Of a stretch of DNA of 64,000 nucleotides, positions 15,982 through 24,852 are shown piece after piece (the stretch's first letter is position 1; every line of letters begins with the position of its first letter). Both the position numbers and the translations under genes were made by a program. The notes beneath the pieces are model-generated. The model was not told where the DNA came from, did no database searches, and saw nothing but the letters and a program-made list of their open reading frames with translations. Source of the stretch: Anaerolineaceae bacterium (lineage in GTDB: Bacteria > Chloroflexota > Anaerolineae > Anaerolineales > Villigracilaceae); assembly GCA_009772985.1 (NCBI GenBank), contig WOUS01000007.1, positions 124,001-188,000 of the forward strand, read 5' to 3'.

Positions 15982-17214
15982 ATGCCCACACCTGTCATCA
16001 TAGACGCCATCCGCACGCCCATCGGCGCGCTGGGGGGCGCGCTGTCTGCCGTCCGCGCGGACGATTTGGCCGCGCACGTTATCAGGACGATTGTCGAACG
16101 CAGCAAACTGGACCCGGCGCTGGTGGAGGAAGTCTACTTCGGCTGCGCCAACCAGGCCGGGGAGGACAACCGCAACGTGGCGCGCATGGCGCTCCTGCTG
16201 GCGGGACTGCCCGTCGAGACCGGCGGCGTGACCGTCAACCGGCTGTGCGCCTCCGGGCTGGCGGCGGTCAACTTCGCGGCGCGCGCCATCCGCTCCGGCG
16301 AAGGGGATGTGTTCATCGCCGGGGGCGTGGAATCCATGTCCCGCGCGCCGTATTCGCTGCCCAAAGCCGAAAGCGGATTCCCGTTCGGCAATCTGACCGC
16401 CTACGACACCGCCCTCGGCTGGCGCTATCCCAACCCGAAGATGAAGGAAAAATACGGCACCGAGCAGATGGGCGAGACCGCCGAGAATATCGCCGCCATG
16501 AAGCCGCACATCACCCGGCAGATGCAGGACGAGTTCTCCGTCCGCTCGCACCAGCGCGCCCTCTTGGCGATTGATGCCAAAAAGTTTGCCGAGGAAATTG
16601 TCCCGGTAACAATCCCGCAGAAAAAAGGCGACCCGAAAGTGGTGGATACGGACGAACGTCCGCGGCGCGACACGACGCTGGAATCGCTCGGCAGGCTAAA
16701 GCCTGCCTTCCGCGAGGGCGGGACGGTCACAGCCGGGAACTCGTCTGGTCTCAACGACGGGGCGGCCGCGCTGCTGGTGATGAGCGAGGAGAAGGCCAGG
16801 GAACTCAAGTTGAAGCCGATGGCGCGCATCCTTTCGTCGGCAGCCGCGGGGGTCCCGCCGCGCATCATGGGATTGGGTCCCGTTCAGGCGGTGCAGAAAG
16901 CCCTCGTCCGCGCCGGTCTCACGTTGAAAGACATCGGCCTGATTGAATTGAACGAAGCCTTCGCCATCCAGTCGCTGGCGGTGATCGAAGACCTGGGCCT
17001 CGACCCGGAGATCGTCAACGTCAATGGCGGGGCGATTGCGCTCGGGCATCCGCTCGGATGCTCGGGGGCGCGCATCCTGACCACGCTGCTGCACGAGATG
17101 AAACGCCGCGCCGTCGGCAGCGGCAAGTCTCAGACTTGCCGCCACATCGGCCTGGCGGCGCTGTGCGTGGGCGTCGGGCAGGGCGAAGCGACGATTGTGG
17201 AATGGATTGGATGA
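15982..17214 (+). CDS. Acetyl-CoA C-acyltransferase (thiolase)
   Basis: 410 residues, slightly longer than the usual 390-400. The nucleophilic Cys is in [12 protein letters not shown] (about residue 88), [11 protein letters not shown] follows, the His is in [25 protein letters not shown] holds the second conserved His, and the C-terminal Cys is in [11 protein letters not shown]. It condenses two acyl-CoA units or splits a 3-ketoacyl-CoA. The excess length comes from [11 protein letters not shown] between KRR and GLAALC, where relatives have only a few residues; this stretch is encoded by a perfect palindromic repeat. The catalytic residues are intact, so it is probably active. Next gene starts five bases later. 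Confidence 0.9.
   Translation: MPTPVIIDAIRTPIGALGGALSAVRADDLAAHVIRTIVERSKLDPALVEEVYFGCANQAGEDNRNVARMALLLAGLPVETGGVTVNRLCASGLAAVNFAARAIRSGEGDVFIAGGVESMSRAPYSLPKAESGFPFGNLTAYDTALGWRYPNPKMKEKYGTEQMGETAENIAAMKPHITRQMQDEFSVRSHQRALLAIDAKKFAEEIVPVTIPQKKGDPKVVDTDERPRRDTTLESLGRLKPAFREGGTVTAGNSSGLNDGAAALLVMSEEKARELKLKPMARILSSAAAGVPPRIMGLGPVQAVQKALVRAGLTLKDIGLIELNEAFAIQSLAVIEDLGLDPEIVNVNGGAIALGHPLGCSGARILTTLLHEMKRRAVGSGKSQTCRHIGLAALCVGVGQGEATIVEWIG
17122..17140. repeat. In-frame palindrome inside the thiolase gene
   Basis: GGCAAGTCT-C-AGACTTGCC, a perfect 19-base palindrome, encodes most of the extra residues near the thiolase C-terminus. The same family, with G for A, occurs at 35168-35188. Confidence 0.8.
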
Positions 17215-17218
17215 TTCC

Positions 17219-18445
17219 ATGAAGCTCAAACTCATTTTCAACCTCCTGCTGCTTGCCGCGCTGACCGCCTGCGGGCCGTTCGGGAATGTCACGCTCCAGA
17301 CTCCCGGTCCGGCCGCCGCCAGCGGCACACCGTTCATCATCGTACAGACGCCGCCTCCGCCGACCGGCACGCCGGTCATCCTCCTGCCCACCGACACGCC
17401 CATCCCGCCGACGAGCGCGCCGGCCAGTCTGGTTGTCGTCCCCGAACCGCAGATCATCTCCTTCCACATGACCGACGCCCTCAACGGCTGGGCGGTTGGC
17501 GGGAGTTATATCCTGCGCACGATGGACGGCGGCCTGACGTGGTACAACGTCACGCCTGCGGAACTGGCTCAAACCGGCGTGAACGTGACGGGCAGGTATT
17601 TCCTGAACGCCTCCACCGCCTGGCTGGTTAACCTGGGCGTGGATACCGCGCAAGGCACGCTCTACCGCACCGCCGACGGCGGCCTGACCTGGAGCAGCGC
17701 GGCGGTCCCGTTCGGCGGCGGCGAGATGAAATTTCTGGACGGCCAGCGCGGCTACATCCTGACCTCGCTGGGCGTGGCAGCCGGTTCGCAGGCCGTCTCC
17801 ATTTACCAGACTGCCGACGGCGGCGCGACCTGGACGCGGATCTACACCAACGCGCCGGGCGACCCCGCCGCCGCCGACACCCTCCCGTTCGCCGGGCAAA
17901 AATCCGGCATCACCTTCCTCGATGATACGCACGGCTGGGTTGGCGGCAACGTCCCCATGCCGTCCAACGTTTACCTCTACGCCACGCAGGACGGCGGCGC
18001 GACCTGGACACAGCAGTCGCTCGCCCTCCCGCTCGGTTTCGAGAGCGCCATGACCGAAGTGGACGCGCCCGTCTTCTTCACCGCGCTCGACGGCGTCCTG
18101 CCCGTCCGCCTGGTGGCCGAACCGCTCTCATCCGTCTTCTACGTGACCCGCGACGGCGGCCTGACCTGGACCGCCACCTTCCCGCTCAACGTCACCGGCC
18201 GCTATTGGATGGCGAACCTGCTCGACCTGTTCCTGTGGGACGGCGGCCCGTCGCTGTACGTCTCCCACGACACCGGTCTGACCTGGGACCTGGTCGCCAC
18301 GAACGTCAACGTGGCCGACACGCTGATGCAGTTCGAGTTCGCCGACGCGAGCATCGGCTGGATGCTGACCCGCGACGCGGCCGGCCACGCCGCGTTCTAC
18401 AAGACGACCGACGGCGGCGCGACGTGGAACGTACTCATCCCGTGA
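17219..18445 (+). CDS. YCF48/BNR-repeat lipoprotein
   Basis: 408 residues. The signal peptide has a lipobox (LLLAALTACG), so the mature protein starts with a lipid-anchored Cys near residue 19. A Thr/Pro linker (to about residue 70) leads to repeated beta-propeller blades carrying the sialidase-type box: DGGLTWYN, DGGLTWSS, DGGATWTR, DGGATWTQ, DGGLTWTA, DTGLTWDL and DGGATWNV, plus GWxxG/GWVGG motifs. This is the YCF48/Hcf136-like fold; here it is an extracytoplasmic protein of unknown partner. ATG 17219 is chosen since it starts the signal peptide; it lies just after the thiolase stop. Confidence 0.82.
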   Translation: MKLKLIFNLLLLAALTACGPFGNVTLQTPGPAAASGTPFIIVQTPPPPTGTPVILLPTDTPIPPTSAPASLVVVPEPQIISFHMTDALNGWAVGGSYILRTMDGGLTWYNVTPAELAQTGVNVTGRYFLNASTAWLVNLGVDTAQGTLYRTADGGLTWSSAAVPFGGGEMKFLDGQRGYILTSLGVAAGSQAVSIYQTADGGATWTRIYTNAPGDPAAADTLPFAGQKSGITFLDDTHGWVGGNVPMPSNVYLYATQDGGATWTQQSLALPLGFESAMTEVDAPVFFTALDGVLPVRLVAEPLSSVFYVTRDGGLTWTATFPLNVTGRYWMANLLDLFLWDGGPSLYVSHDTGLTWDLVATNVNVADTLMQFEFADASIGWMLTRDAAGHAAFYKTTDGGATWNVLIP

Positions 18446-18546
18446 GCGAGGCGCGGCGGGCAAACCAGGTGCAACTTCTTTGCGGCGGACGCATCTAATT
18501 GGAGTAGCGATATCCAATTCAATTATTTGTCAAAAGGAGATTGAAA

Positions 18547-18750
18547 ATGAAAATCAACGAAGGCCCCATTGACCGCATCATCCGTGTCATCGTCGGTATT
18601 GCCCTGCTGGCTCTCGCCCTGTTCGGCTTCGTGGGCGGCGGCTGGCTGCTGTGGGTGGTGTCTATCCTCGGCGCCATCCTGCTCGTGACCGGCATCGTCG
18701 GCTTCTGCGGGCTGTACGCCCTGCTCAAGATCAACACTGCCAAGAAGTAA
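18547..18750 (+). CDS. DUF2892 small membrane protein
   Basis: 67 residues. MKINEGPIDRIIRVIVGIALL and two hydrophobic helices separated by GGGWL, then TGIVGFCGLYALLKI, match the DUF2892 (inner-membrane YgaP-tail) family. The Cys in GFCGLYALL is conserved in the family. AAAGGAG is upstream of ATG 18547. The role is unknown; related domains sometimes accompany rhodanese modules. A strong terminator follows. Confidence 0.8.
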   Translation: MKINEGPIDRIIRVIVGIALLALALFGFVGGGWLLWVVSILGAILLVTGIVGFCGLYALLKINTAKK

Positions 18751-18769
18751 TCATTCCTGACGGCAAAAG

Positions 18770-18806
18770 AAAGTGTCACGCACGTTCGCTGTGCGTGACA
18801 CTTTTT
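18770..18806 (+). terminator. Rho-independent terminator after the DUF2892 gene
   Basis: AAGTGTCACGCAC and GTGCGTGACACTT form a 13-base stem with a seven-base loop, and the last T of the stem is followed by TTT. Confidence 0.85.
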
Positions 18807-18830
18807 GATTCCCGCAACGGGTGCAGCGGC

Positions 18831-18849
18831 GGCGGAATAGAATTCCGCC
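18831..18849. repeat. Palindrome GGCGGAAT...ATTCCGCC
   Basis: Eight-base arms separated by three bases, directly abutting the stop of the minus-strand thioesterase gene. It may act as its 3' hairpin; another dispersed palindrome. Confidence 0.55.
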
Positions 18850-19245
18850 CTACATTTTTCCCTTCCCCTCCGCTTTTGCCACAAACCTCGCCTCGTCAAT
18901 CACAAACCGCTCGTGGACGGCTTCGCCGATCAACTCGGCCTCGTCCCAGGCCTGGATGGTGAAGACGAGTTTGCGGCCCTCGACGGCAGTCAACTCGGCC
19001 CGGGCGCGGACCTGCATCCCGACCGGCGTGGCGGCCAGGTGGCGCACGTCAATGCGCCCGCCGACGGTCGTCTGGCCGGGGGGCAGGGCGCCGCGCAGCG
19101 CGATGACGGCGGCGCTTTCCATCAGCCCGACCAGCGCCGGGGTGGAGAAGACGTGCACGCCTCCGCTGCCCCAGTGCGAGGCGGTGTCGGTTTCGGTGAC
19201 AAGGTGCTTGTGTTCGGCGGAAAGGCCGGGGAGGAGTTCGCTCAT
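18850..19245 (-). CDS. FlK-like hotdog thioesterase
   Basis: 131 residues, single hotdog fold. The FlK-type active-site elements are FSTPALVGLMESAA (Thr and Glu) and GGRIDVRHLAATPVG (His). Family members hydrolyse acyl-CoA thioesters; fluoroacetyl-CoA is only the best known substrate, so the natural substrate here is open. Two bases separate it from the upstream DUF711 gene, so they are probably cotranscribed. Confidence 0.8.
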   Translation of the reverse strand: MSELLPGLSAEHKHLVTETDTASHWGSGGVHVFSTPALVGLMESAAVIALRGALPPGQTTVGGRIDVRHLAATPVGMQVRARAELTAVEGRKLVFTIQAWDEAELIGEAVHERFVIDEARFVAKAEGKGKM

Positions 19246-19247
19246 GG

Positions 19248-20465
19248 TCAGTCGCGTTTCCGTGATTGCAGGGAAAAAGTTTCCTCGCCGCCCAGCGCTT
19301 TGCCCAGCGGACGGGCCTCCAGCGCCAGCACGCGGCTGTTGGCAAAGAAGCCGAAGTCGAAACTGGTGGCGTCGCCGGCCTGTTTGCCAGGGACCGGCAT
19401 CAGGCGCGCGGTGAGCGGCTTATCCAGCCGCAGGGCCAGGGCGGAGAGGTCGAGCAGGAGGGCGGTCAGTTGTTCGCGGGTCACATCGCCGGGCAGCGGG
19501 ACCGTGTCCAGCCCGGCGCCGCACACGGCGGAATAGAGCAGCAGGTCTTTGACCGTCAGCGTCCCTTCGGCGGCGCGCTTCGCCAGGACGGCATCCTCCA
19601 GCACGGGCATAAACAGTCCGCTGAAACCGGCGCGCGGGAAACGGGCGCGTTCGATGGACTCGGTCAGGATAGCGGCGGCGGCCAGCGAGCCGTGCAGACC
19701 CACCGCCGGCACGCCCATCCGCTCGAAGGCCGCGCCGAGCGATCTGCTCTCTTCGGGGAACGGGGCCAGGGAGTAATCAATGCCGCCGAAGCGGATGTGA
19801 TGCTTGAATTTCAGGAAATCGGCAACTTTTGTCAGGCTGCGCGCGTTTTCTTCCAGCGTCTCGATCAGCGCCGCCCGCCCCTCGTTAATCGTCTTCGCTC
19901 CGGTGAACGCGCTGACGGCCGCGTCCGCCGCTTCCATCGCCAGCGCAAAGGCCGGTTCCCCGCCCTCGTGGTAGGCGGCCGGGAAGAACGGCGCGCCGGG
20001 CGGGACGTTGGCGAGCGCGGCAAAGTTCAGGTTGGCGAAGCCGTTCGGGTCGAGCGGGGCGGTGCGGATAATCACGTCGGCGCAGGCGCGCGCCGCGGCG
20101 AGTGAGAGGCCGCGCTTCGGGTCGGCCATCACGCCGGAGAAGAAGACATTTTTCGAGGCAGCAATCGCCTCGGGAATGACCGGGTAACTGCCGGGGAATT
20201 CGGGGAGCGCGGGACCCAGCGCGGCGTAGGCGATGCCGGTTTCGGGCAGGAGCAGGCTGACGGTCCGGGCGAGTTCCGGGGTTTTATCCAATTCCTTCAA
20301 AAAATGGGGGAACGGGACGGTGGCGAGGCGCGTGGTCTGGACCTCGTACCCGGCCTGCTCGAAGGCGGTTTTGGCCTCGGCGAGGAAATCGCCGGCCAGA
20401 CGCAGGCGCTTTTCGTCCAGCGGCCAGCCGGGGTTGCAGAAGTAGGTGACCGAGCGGATTTTCAT
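19248..20465 (-). CDS. DUF711 family protein
   Basis: 405 residues. The N-terminus MKIRSVTYFCNPGWPLDEKRL (family opening), GGIDYSLAPFPEESRSLG near residue 240, and SGLFMPVLEDAVLAKRA are typical of DUF711/UPF0210. A structure of a relative resembles glycyl-radical-type barrels, but no activity is established, so no function is assigned. No membrane segment. A repeat-rich gap separates it from the upstream amino-acid acyltransferase gene. Confidence 0.75.
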   Translation of the reverse strand: MKIRSVTYFCNPGWPLDEKRLRLAGDFLAEAKTAFEQAGYEVQTTRLATVPFPHFLKELDKTPELARTVSLLLPETGIAYAALGPALPEFPGSYPVIPEAIAASKNVFFSGVMADPKRGLSLAAARACADVIIRTAPLDPNGFANLNFAALANVPPGAPFFPAAYHEGGEPAFALAMEAADAAVSAFTGAKTINEGRAALIETLEENARSLTKVADFLKFKHHIRFGGIDYSLAPFPEESRSLGAAFERMGVPAVGLHGSLAAAAILTESIERARFPRAGFSGLFMPVLEDAVLAKRAAEGTLTVKDLLLYSAVCGAGLDTVPLPGDVTREQLTALLLDLSALALRLDKPLTARLMPVPGKQAGDATSFDFGFFANSRVLALEARPLGKALGGEETFSLQSRKRD

Positions 20466-20504
20466 TTGGGGCTAAATAGCCTGAGTGAAGGATGCGGAAT
20501 TCGT

Positions 20505-20600
20505 GTCTTTGCGAGGAGGGCGTTCTTTGCCCGACGAAGCAATCTCCCATCCAAGGAGGGGATTGCTTCGCCGCAAAGAACGCGGCTCGCAACGACACAG
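20505..20600. repeat. Inverted-repeat element related to 12016-12139
   Basis: TCTTTGCGAG...GCGTTCTTTGC near 20502-20530 is complementary to GCAAAGAACGC...CTCGCAACGACAC near 20573-20600, with AAGCAATC/GATTGCTT in the middle. It lies in the 160-base gap between two minus-strand genes. Confidence 0.65.
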
Positions 20601-20627
20601 ACTTTTCTTTTTTAATTGATATTGATG

Positions 20628-21806
20628 CTAGATCAGGCCGACCTGTTTGCCGACCTTCTCGAAGATCTCCAGCACGCGGCTCATCTGGTCGTCGGTGTGG
20701 GTGGCCATGTAACTGGTGCGCAGCAACTGGCGGCCTTCGGGGACGGCGGGGGCAAGGACGGGGTTGACGAAGACGCCGGCATCGAAGAGCGCCTTCCAGA
20801 CGGCCAGGGTGCGCATGTCGTCGCCGATGAGGATGGGGATGACGGGCGTTTCGGATTTGCCGATGTCGAAGCCGAGACGGCGGTATTCGCGGCGCATCCG
20901 GGCGGCAATCTCGGTGAGACGGACGACGCGCTCCGGTTCCTCGCGCATGACCTGCAGGGCGGCCAGCGCGGCGGCTGCGTTGGCGGGCGGGATGCTGGCG
21001 CTGTAGATGAGCGAGCGGGCGTGGTGCTTGATGTAGTGGATGACCGGTTCGTCCCCGGCGATGAACCCGCCCAGCGAGGCGAAGGATTTGCTGAAAGTGG
21101 ACATGATGAGGTCCACGCCTTCGGTCACGTTGAAGTGCGCGGCGGTGCCGCGTCCGCCGCCCAGCACGCCCATGGCGTGGGCGTCGTCCACCATCAGGCG
21201 CGCGCCGTATTTCCGGCAGACCGGGATCATTTCGGGCAGGGGGGCGATGTCGCCCTCCATGCTGTAGAGGCCGTCCACCACCACCAGCCTGCCCTTGTCG
21301 TCGGGGATGGATTTCAGCACGCGTTCCAGGTCGGCCATGTCGTTGTGGCGGAAGCGCTTCGTCTCGCCCCAGGCCAGGTAGGCGCCGTCCACGATGGAGG
21401 CGTGGTCCTGCTTGTCTAGCACCACCACGTCCTCGCGTCCCACCAGCGCGGAGATGGTGCCGAGGTTGACCTGCATGCCGGTCGAGAAGACGAGCGCGGC
21501 CTGCTTGCCGGTCCATTCGGCCAGTTCCTGCTCCAACTGTTCGTGCATTTCCAGCGTCCCGTTCAGGAAGCGGGAGCCGGTGCAGGAGGTGCCGTAGCGC
21601 TGGATGGCGTCCAGCGCGGCCTGGCGGACCTTGGGGTGGGTCGTCAGCCCGAGGTAGTTGTTCGATCCGCACATGATGAGACGGTGTCCGCGGAAGACGG
21701 CCTCGGTGCCTTCGTTCTCCGTCAGCGGGATGAAGTAGGGATAATAGCCGCCAGCGATGGCCTCTTTGGCGGCGGTGAACTTCGGGCATTTCTCGAAAAT
21801 ATCCAT
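20628..21806 (-). CDS. Serine palmitoyltransferase-like alpha-oxoamine synthase
   Basis: 392 residues, fold-type I PLP enzyme. Conserved elements: YYPYFIPLTENEGTE near residue 21, GSNNYLGLTTHPKV, SRFLNGTLEMHEQLE, the substrate-stacking His in KQDHASIVDG, VDDAHAMGVLG, and the PLP Lys in TFSKSFASLGGF (about residue 241). The combination GSRFLNGTLE and YPYF is what I know from bacterial serine palmitoyltransferases, rather than BioF or Kbl. It would condense an acyl-CoA with serine (or a similar amino acid) to a 3-keto sphingoid base. The nearby KDSR-like gene supports this. Kbl (glycine plus acetyl-CoA) is the alternative. Confidence 0.75.
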   Translation of the reverse strand: MDIFEKCPKFTAAKEAIAGGYYPYFIPLTENEGTEAVFRGHRLIMCGSNNYLGLTTHPKVRQAALDAIQRYGTSCTGSRFLNGTLEMHEQLEQELAEWTGKQAALVFSTGMQVNLGTISALVGREDVVVLDKQDHASIVDGAYLAWGETKRFRHNDMADLERVLKSIPDDKGRLVVVDGLYSMEGDIAPLPEMIPVCRKYGARLMVDDAHAMGVLGGGRGTAAHFNVTEGVDLIMSTFSKSFASLGGFIAGDEPVIHYIKHHARSLIYSASIPPANAAAALAALQVMREEPERVVRLTEIAARMRREYRRLGFDIGKSETPVIPILIGDDMRTLAVWKALFDAGVFVNPVLAPAVPEGRQLLRTSYMATHTDDQMSRVLEIFEKVGKQVGLI

Positions 21807-21837
21807 CAGATTCTCCGTTTACAGGATTGGTTTTGAG

Positions 21838-22080
21838 CCACAGATTACACAGATGAGCCTACTGCAAAAAGTCAATCTCACCGCGAAGGGGCGACCCCCA
21901 ATACCCAAAGAACGGGTACACGAGAACGGGGGCAGGCGGCCGCGAAGGAAAGTTTAAAAATCGCGAAGGTTTTTTTTGCAGATTCTCAATACGGATATTT
22001 AAATTCTTTGGTTTTTCTTCGCGTTCTTTGCGGTCTTCGCGGTGAAAAAGGTTTTTGCAGTGCAGTCACAGATTTCACAG
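21838..22080. repeat. Repeat-rich intergenic region
   Basis: No gene is seen in this 318-base gap. It contains CACAGATTACACAGATG near 21840 and again CACAGATTTCACAG near 22068, and complementary CCGCGAAGG/TTCGCGGTCTTTG-type blocks (about 21880-21960 and 22018-22050). These are short dispersed repeats. Confidence 0.6.
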
Positions 22081-22124
22081 ATTTTAAAACGAATGGCGAT
22101 GAACGTTCGGGGTTCTCGAAACGA

Positions 22125-22961
22125 TCACTTTTTCTTGCGGCTCCCCGAGGCGGCCAGCGTATCGAGGATGGCGAAAACGAATCCTTTCGGCAGTTTCGTC
22201 GCCATGAGGTAGAGCAGCCGCGCGTCGAAACCGGGGAAGATGAGGTACTGCCGGCGCGCGGCCTGTTTCAGGATGTCCCCGGCCACCTTGCCGGCTGGCA
22301 GGGCTTTGGCCAGGCCGGCGATGGCTTTGGTCTCGGCGGGCTTGAACGGCTCTTCGTAGGCCAGTTGCGGCGTATCGGTGTCGGGCGGGAAGGCCACCGA
22401 GACGCGGATGCCGTGCGGCTTCATCTCGGCGCGCAAGGCTTCGGAAAAACCTGTCACGGCAAACTTGGACGCGCAGTAGGCCGTGTAACCGAACGCGCCC
22501 TGGTAACCGGCCATCGAGGAGATGTTGACGATGTGGCCGGAGCCGCGCGCCAACATGCCCGGCAGCACAGCCTTGACCACGTGCACCGTGCCGAAATAAT
22601 TGACCCGCATCAGGCTCTCGAATTTTTCCAGCGGCAGTTCCTGCACGTAACCCGGATGTGTGATGCCCGCCGAATTGATGACCACGTCCGGCACGCCCGC
22701 GGACCGGGTAACGGTCTCGACCGCCCACGCCGCCTGCTCCGGGTCTGCCACGTCGGCGGCCGCCACGCCGAATTTCTGCTCCGGCGAGACGCGGCGCGCT
22801 TCCACTTCTTTTAGCGCGGCGTCCAGGACCTCGCGCCGGCGCGCCGTCAGCCAGACGTGCGCGCCGGCCGCGGCCAGCAGTTTCGCCGCCGCCAGCCCGA
22901 TCCCGCTCGATCCGCCGGTGATGAGAACGACTTTGTTTTCCCAGTACGTTTTTTTTGTCAT
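22125..22961 (-). CDS. 3-ketosphinganine reductase-like SDR
   Basis: 278 residues. Classical SDR: cofactor motif TGGSSGIGLAAAK (residues about 15-27), INSAG at 93, catalytic Ser in NISSMAG, Y-x3-K in YTAYCASKFAV. The segment AFPPDTDTPQLAYEE and the following AETKAI are characteristic of eukaryote-type 3-ketodihydrosphingosine reductase (KDSR/Tsc10), which reduces the product of serine palmitoyltransferase with NADPH. The C-terminal hydrophobic/basic tail (LLYLMATKLPKGFVF, RKKK) could associate with the membrane. The SPT-like gene lies directly downstream on the same strand, across a repeat-filled gap. Confidence 0.75.
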   Translation of the reverse strand: MTKKTYWENKVVLITGGSSGIGLAAAKLLAAAGAHVWLTARRREVLDAALKEVEARRVSPEQKFGVAAADVADPEQAAWAVETVTRSAGVPDVVINSAGITHPGYVQELPLEKFESLMRVNYFGTVHVVKAVLPGMLARGSGHIVNISSMAGYQGAFGYTAYCASKFAVTGFSEALRAEMKPHGIRVSVAFPPDTDTPQLAYEEPFKPAETKAIAGLAKALPAGKVAGDILKQAARRQYLIFPGFDARLLYLMATKLPKGFVFAILDTLAASGSRKKK

Positions 22962-22978
22962 GTGTACCTCTACTTTTG

Positions 22979-23752
22979 TTATTTTGTTCTCTGCCGAACC
23001 ACTTCGAACAATAAGATGGCTCCGGCGATGGCCGCATTGAGCGACTCGCTCCCGCCGGGCATGGGAATGCTGATTTTATCATGCGCCAGGCTGCGCGCCT
23101 GTTCGCTCGCCCCCTCGGCCTCCCCGCCGACGACCAGCGCCAGCGGGACGCGCAGGTCGGTCTGCCAGCAGGATTCCCCGTCCATGTCGGCGAGCAGCGC
23201 CTTCAACCCTGCCGACTCGCAGATCCGCCGAATCTCGCTCCAACCCGCCGCGTGGACCGGCAGCCGGAAGTGCGCCCCCATCCCGGCACGCACGGCTTTC
23301 GGCGCGAAGGCGTCGGTCGTTTCGGGCGGCAGGAGCACGGCCTGCACACCGGCCGCGGCCGCGGTCCGCAGGAGCGCGCCCAAGTTGCCGGGGTCGCGCA
23401 CCTGGTCGAGGATGAGGACGAAATCCGGTGATTGGGGAATGGGTAATGGTGAATGGTCGAGGACTGCGAGGATGCCCTGCGAGGTTTCGGTTTCCGAAAC
23501 AGACCCCAGCAGCGCGTCAGTGATCCGCTCCACCTCGACACTTTTTGCTTCCAACTTTTTTACCAATTCCCGGCCGCGCTCGCTCAACGTTTCCCCGGCC
23601 AGCACGAACCGGAACGGCCAGCCCGCCGCCAGCGCTTCCTCCACCAGGCGCACGCCTTCCGCCGCGAACGCGCCCGCCGCGCGGCGTTCTTTTGGACGCC
23701 CCATCAACGCCCGGACAAGTTTAAGTTTGGGGTTTTGCGCCGAAATGATCAT
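22979..23752 (-). CDS. TrmH/SpoU-family RNA 2'-O-methyltransferase
   Basis: 257 residues. The N-terminal substrate-binding domain opens MIISAQNPKLKLVRALM; the SPOUT domain has motif 1 LILDQVRDPGNLGALLRTA, motif 2 LVVGGEAEGAS and motif 3 IPMPGGSESLNAAIAGAIL, all intact for a knotted SAM site. The RNA target (rRNA or tRNA) is not clear. ATG 23752 is used, overlapping the macro gene by 32 bases. Just before motif 1, HSPLPIPQSPD is encoded by a GGGGAATGGGTAATGG-type repeat, apparently extra sequence. Confidence 0.85.
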   Translation of the reverse strand: MIISAQNPKLKLVRALMGRPKERRAAGAFAAEGVRLVEEALAAGWPFRFVLAGETLSERGRELVKKLEAKSVEVERITDALLGSVSETETSQGILAVLDHSPLPIPQSPDFVLILDQVRDPGNLGALLRTAAAAGVQAVLLPPETTDAFAPKAVRAGMGAHFRLPVHAAGWSEIRRICESAGLKALLADMDGESCWQTDLRVPLALVVGGEAEGASEQARSLAHDKISIPMPGGSESLNAAIAGAILLFEVVRQRTK

Positions 23753-24302
23753 CCCACACTTTTGAAAAAGATGTGATGGTTGCCTGGTCATATAACACCA
23801 GACGGACGAGTTTGATGCCCGAACCGGGCGTCTCTTTGAAGTATTCCTCGATGGATTTCAGGATGATGTCGGCGGCGCGCTCTTTCGGGAAGCCGAAGAT
23901 GCCGGTGGAGATGGCGGGCAGCGCGATGGACGCGAGGCGCAACCCGTCCGCGGCGCGCAGGGACCCGGTCACGGCTGCGGCCAGTTTGGCGTCCGCGTCG
24001 TCCGACTCGCCCCACACCGGGCCGACCGCGTGGATAACGTAGCGGCAGGGCAGGGTCCCGCCCGAGGTCCAGGCCGGTTCGGCGTGGCTGACGGGGCCGC
24101 GCCTCCGCACCCACGCGTCGCTTTCCTGCTGGATGACCTCGCCGCCGGTCCGCACGATGGCCCACGCCACCCCGCCGCCGTGCTGTAAATGTTCGTTGGC
24201 GGCGTTGACGATGGCATCCGTCGTCTCGGCGGTCAGGTCGCCCTGCACGAGTTGGAGGGTTGCGCCGGAGGGGAGGCGGGTTTCACTTACGATGGCGTTC
24301 AT
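23721..24302 (-). CDS. Macro-domain (ADP-ribose-binding) protein
   Basis: 193 residues. The macro-domain motifs are LVQGDLTAETTDAIVNAANEH (family opening), LQHGGGVAWAI, YVIHAVGP, and LPAISTGIFGFPKERAA; together they form the ADP-ribose pocket. Enzymes of this type remove ADP-ribose or O-acetyl-ADP-ribose modifications. It lies upstream of and overlaps the TrmH-like gene, suggesting one transcript. Confidence 0.85.
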   Translation of the reverse strand: MNAIVSETRLPSGATLQLVQGDLTAETTDAIVNAANEHLQHGGGVAWAIVRTGGEVIQQESDAWVRRRGPVSHAEPAWTSGGTLPCRYVIHAVGPVWGESDDADAKLAAAVTGSLRAADGLRLASIALPAISTGIFGFPKERAADIILKSIEEYFKETPGSGIKLVRLVLYDQATITSFSKVWDDHFGAKPQT

Positions 24303-24398
24303 GGGAACATTTTACCCCGAAACAAAAGATGGGACGGCAGTCCAACTGCCATCCCATCTTCCTTGTTTCCCTGTCTACTTGTGTACCTGTTTCCCTGC

Positions 24399-24746
24399 CT
24401 ACTTGCCCGCTTGCGACACGACGGCGGCGAACGCCTTCGGGTCGCGCACGGCCAGGTCGGCCAGCATCTTGCGGTTGATGGTAATGTTGGCCTTTTTCAG
24501 GGCGGCCACCAGGCGGCTGTACGTGATGCCGTTCAGCCGGGCCGCGGCGTTGATGCGGACGATCCACAACTTGCGCAGATCGCGCCGGCGGACGCGGCGG
24601 TCGCGGGACGAGTACCACATGCTCTTCAGCCTGGCCTCGTTGGCGCGCTTGAACAGCAAATGCCTCGAGCCGCGCTGGCCCTTGGTGTATTTCAAAATTT
24701 TCTTGTGACGCAGGTGACCCTGCGGTCCACCTTTTACACGTGCCAT
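24399..24746 (-). CDS. rplT: 50S ribosomal protein L20
   Basis: 115 residues, normal length. [45 protein letters not shown] and [16 protein letters not shown] are diagnostic. L20 is needed for early 50S assembly and, in several bacteria, represses its own operon by binding the leader. Third gene of infC-rpmI-rplT. Confidence 0.97.
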   Translation of the reverse strand: MARVKGGPQGHLRHKKILKYTKGQRGSRHLLFKRANEARLKSMWYSSRDRRVRRRDLRKLWIVRINAAARLNGITYSRLVAALKKANITINRKMLADLAVRDPKAFAAVVSQAGK

Positions 24747-24852
24747 TTAATTTGCCTCCTGCGAACCTCCGGGCGCCGGTGCAGGCTTTGCCTGCCATCC
24801 AGTTGTTTGCACCCGGGAGCCGCAAACGAAAACGGATATGATGCTCGGCCAG

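Noticed and set aside
16690..16707. Palindrome GGCAGGCT-AA-AGCCTGCC in the thiolase gene as another insertion
   Set aside because: It encodes residues (LKPAF) that are conserved in thiolases in general, so no extra sequence is present there, although gene conversion cannot be excluded.
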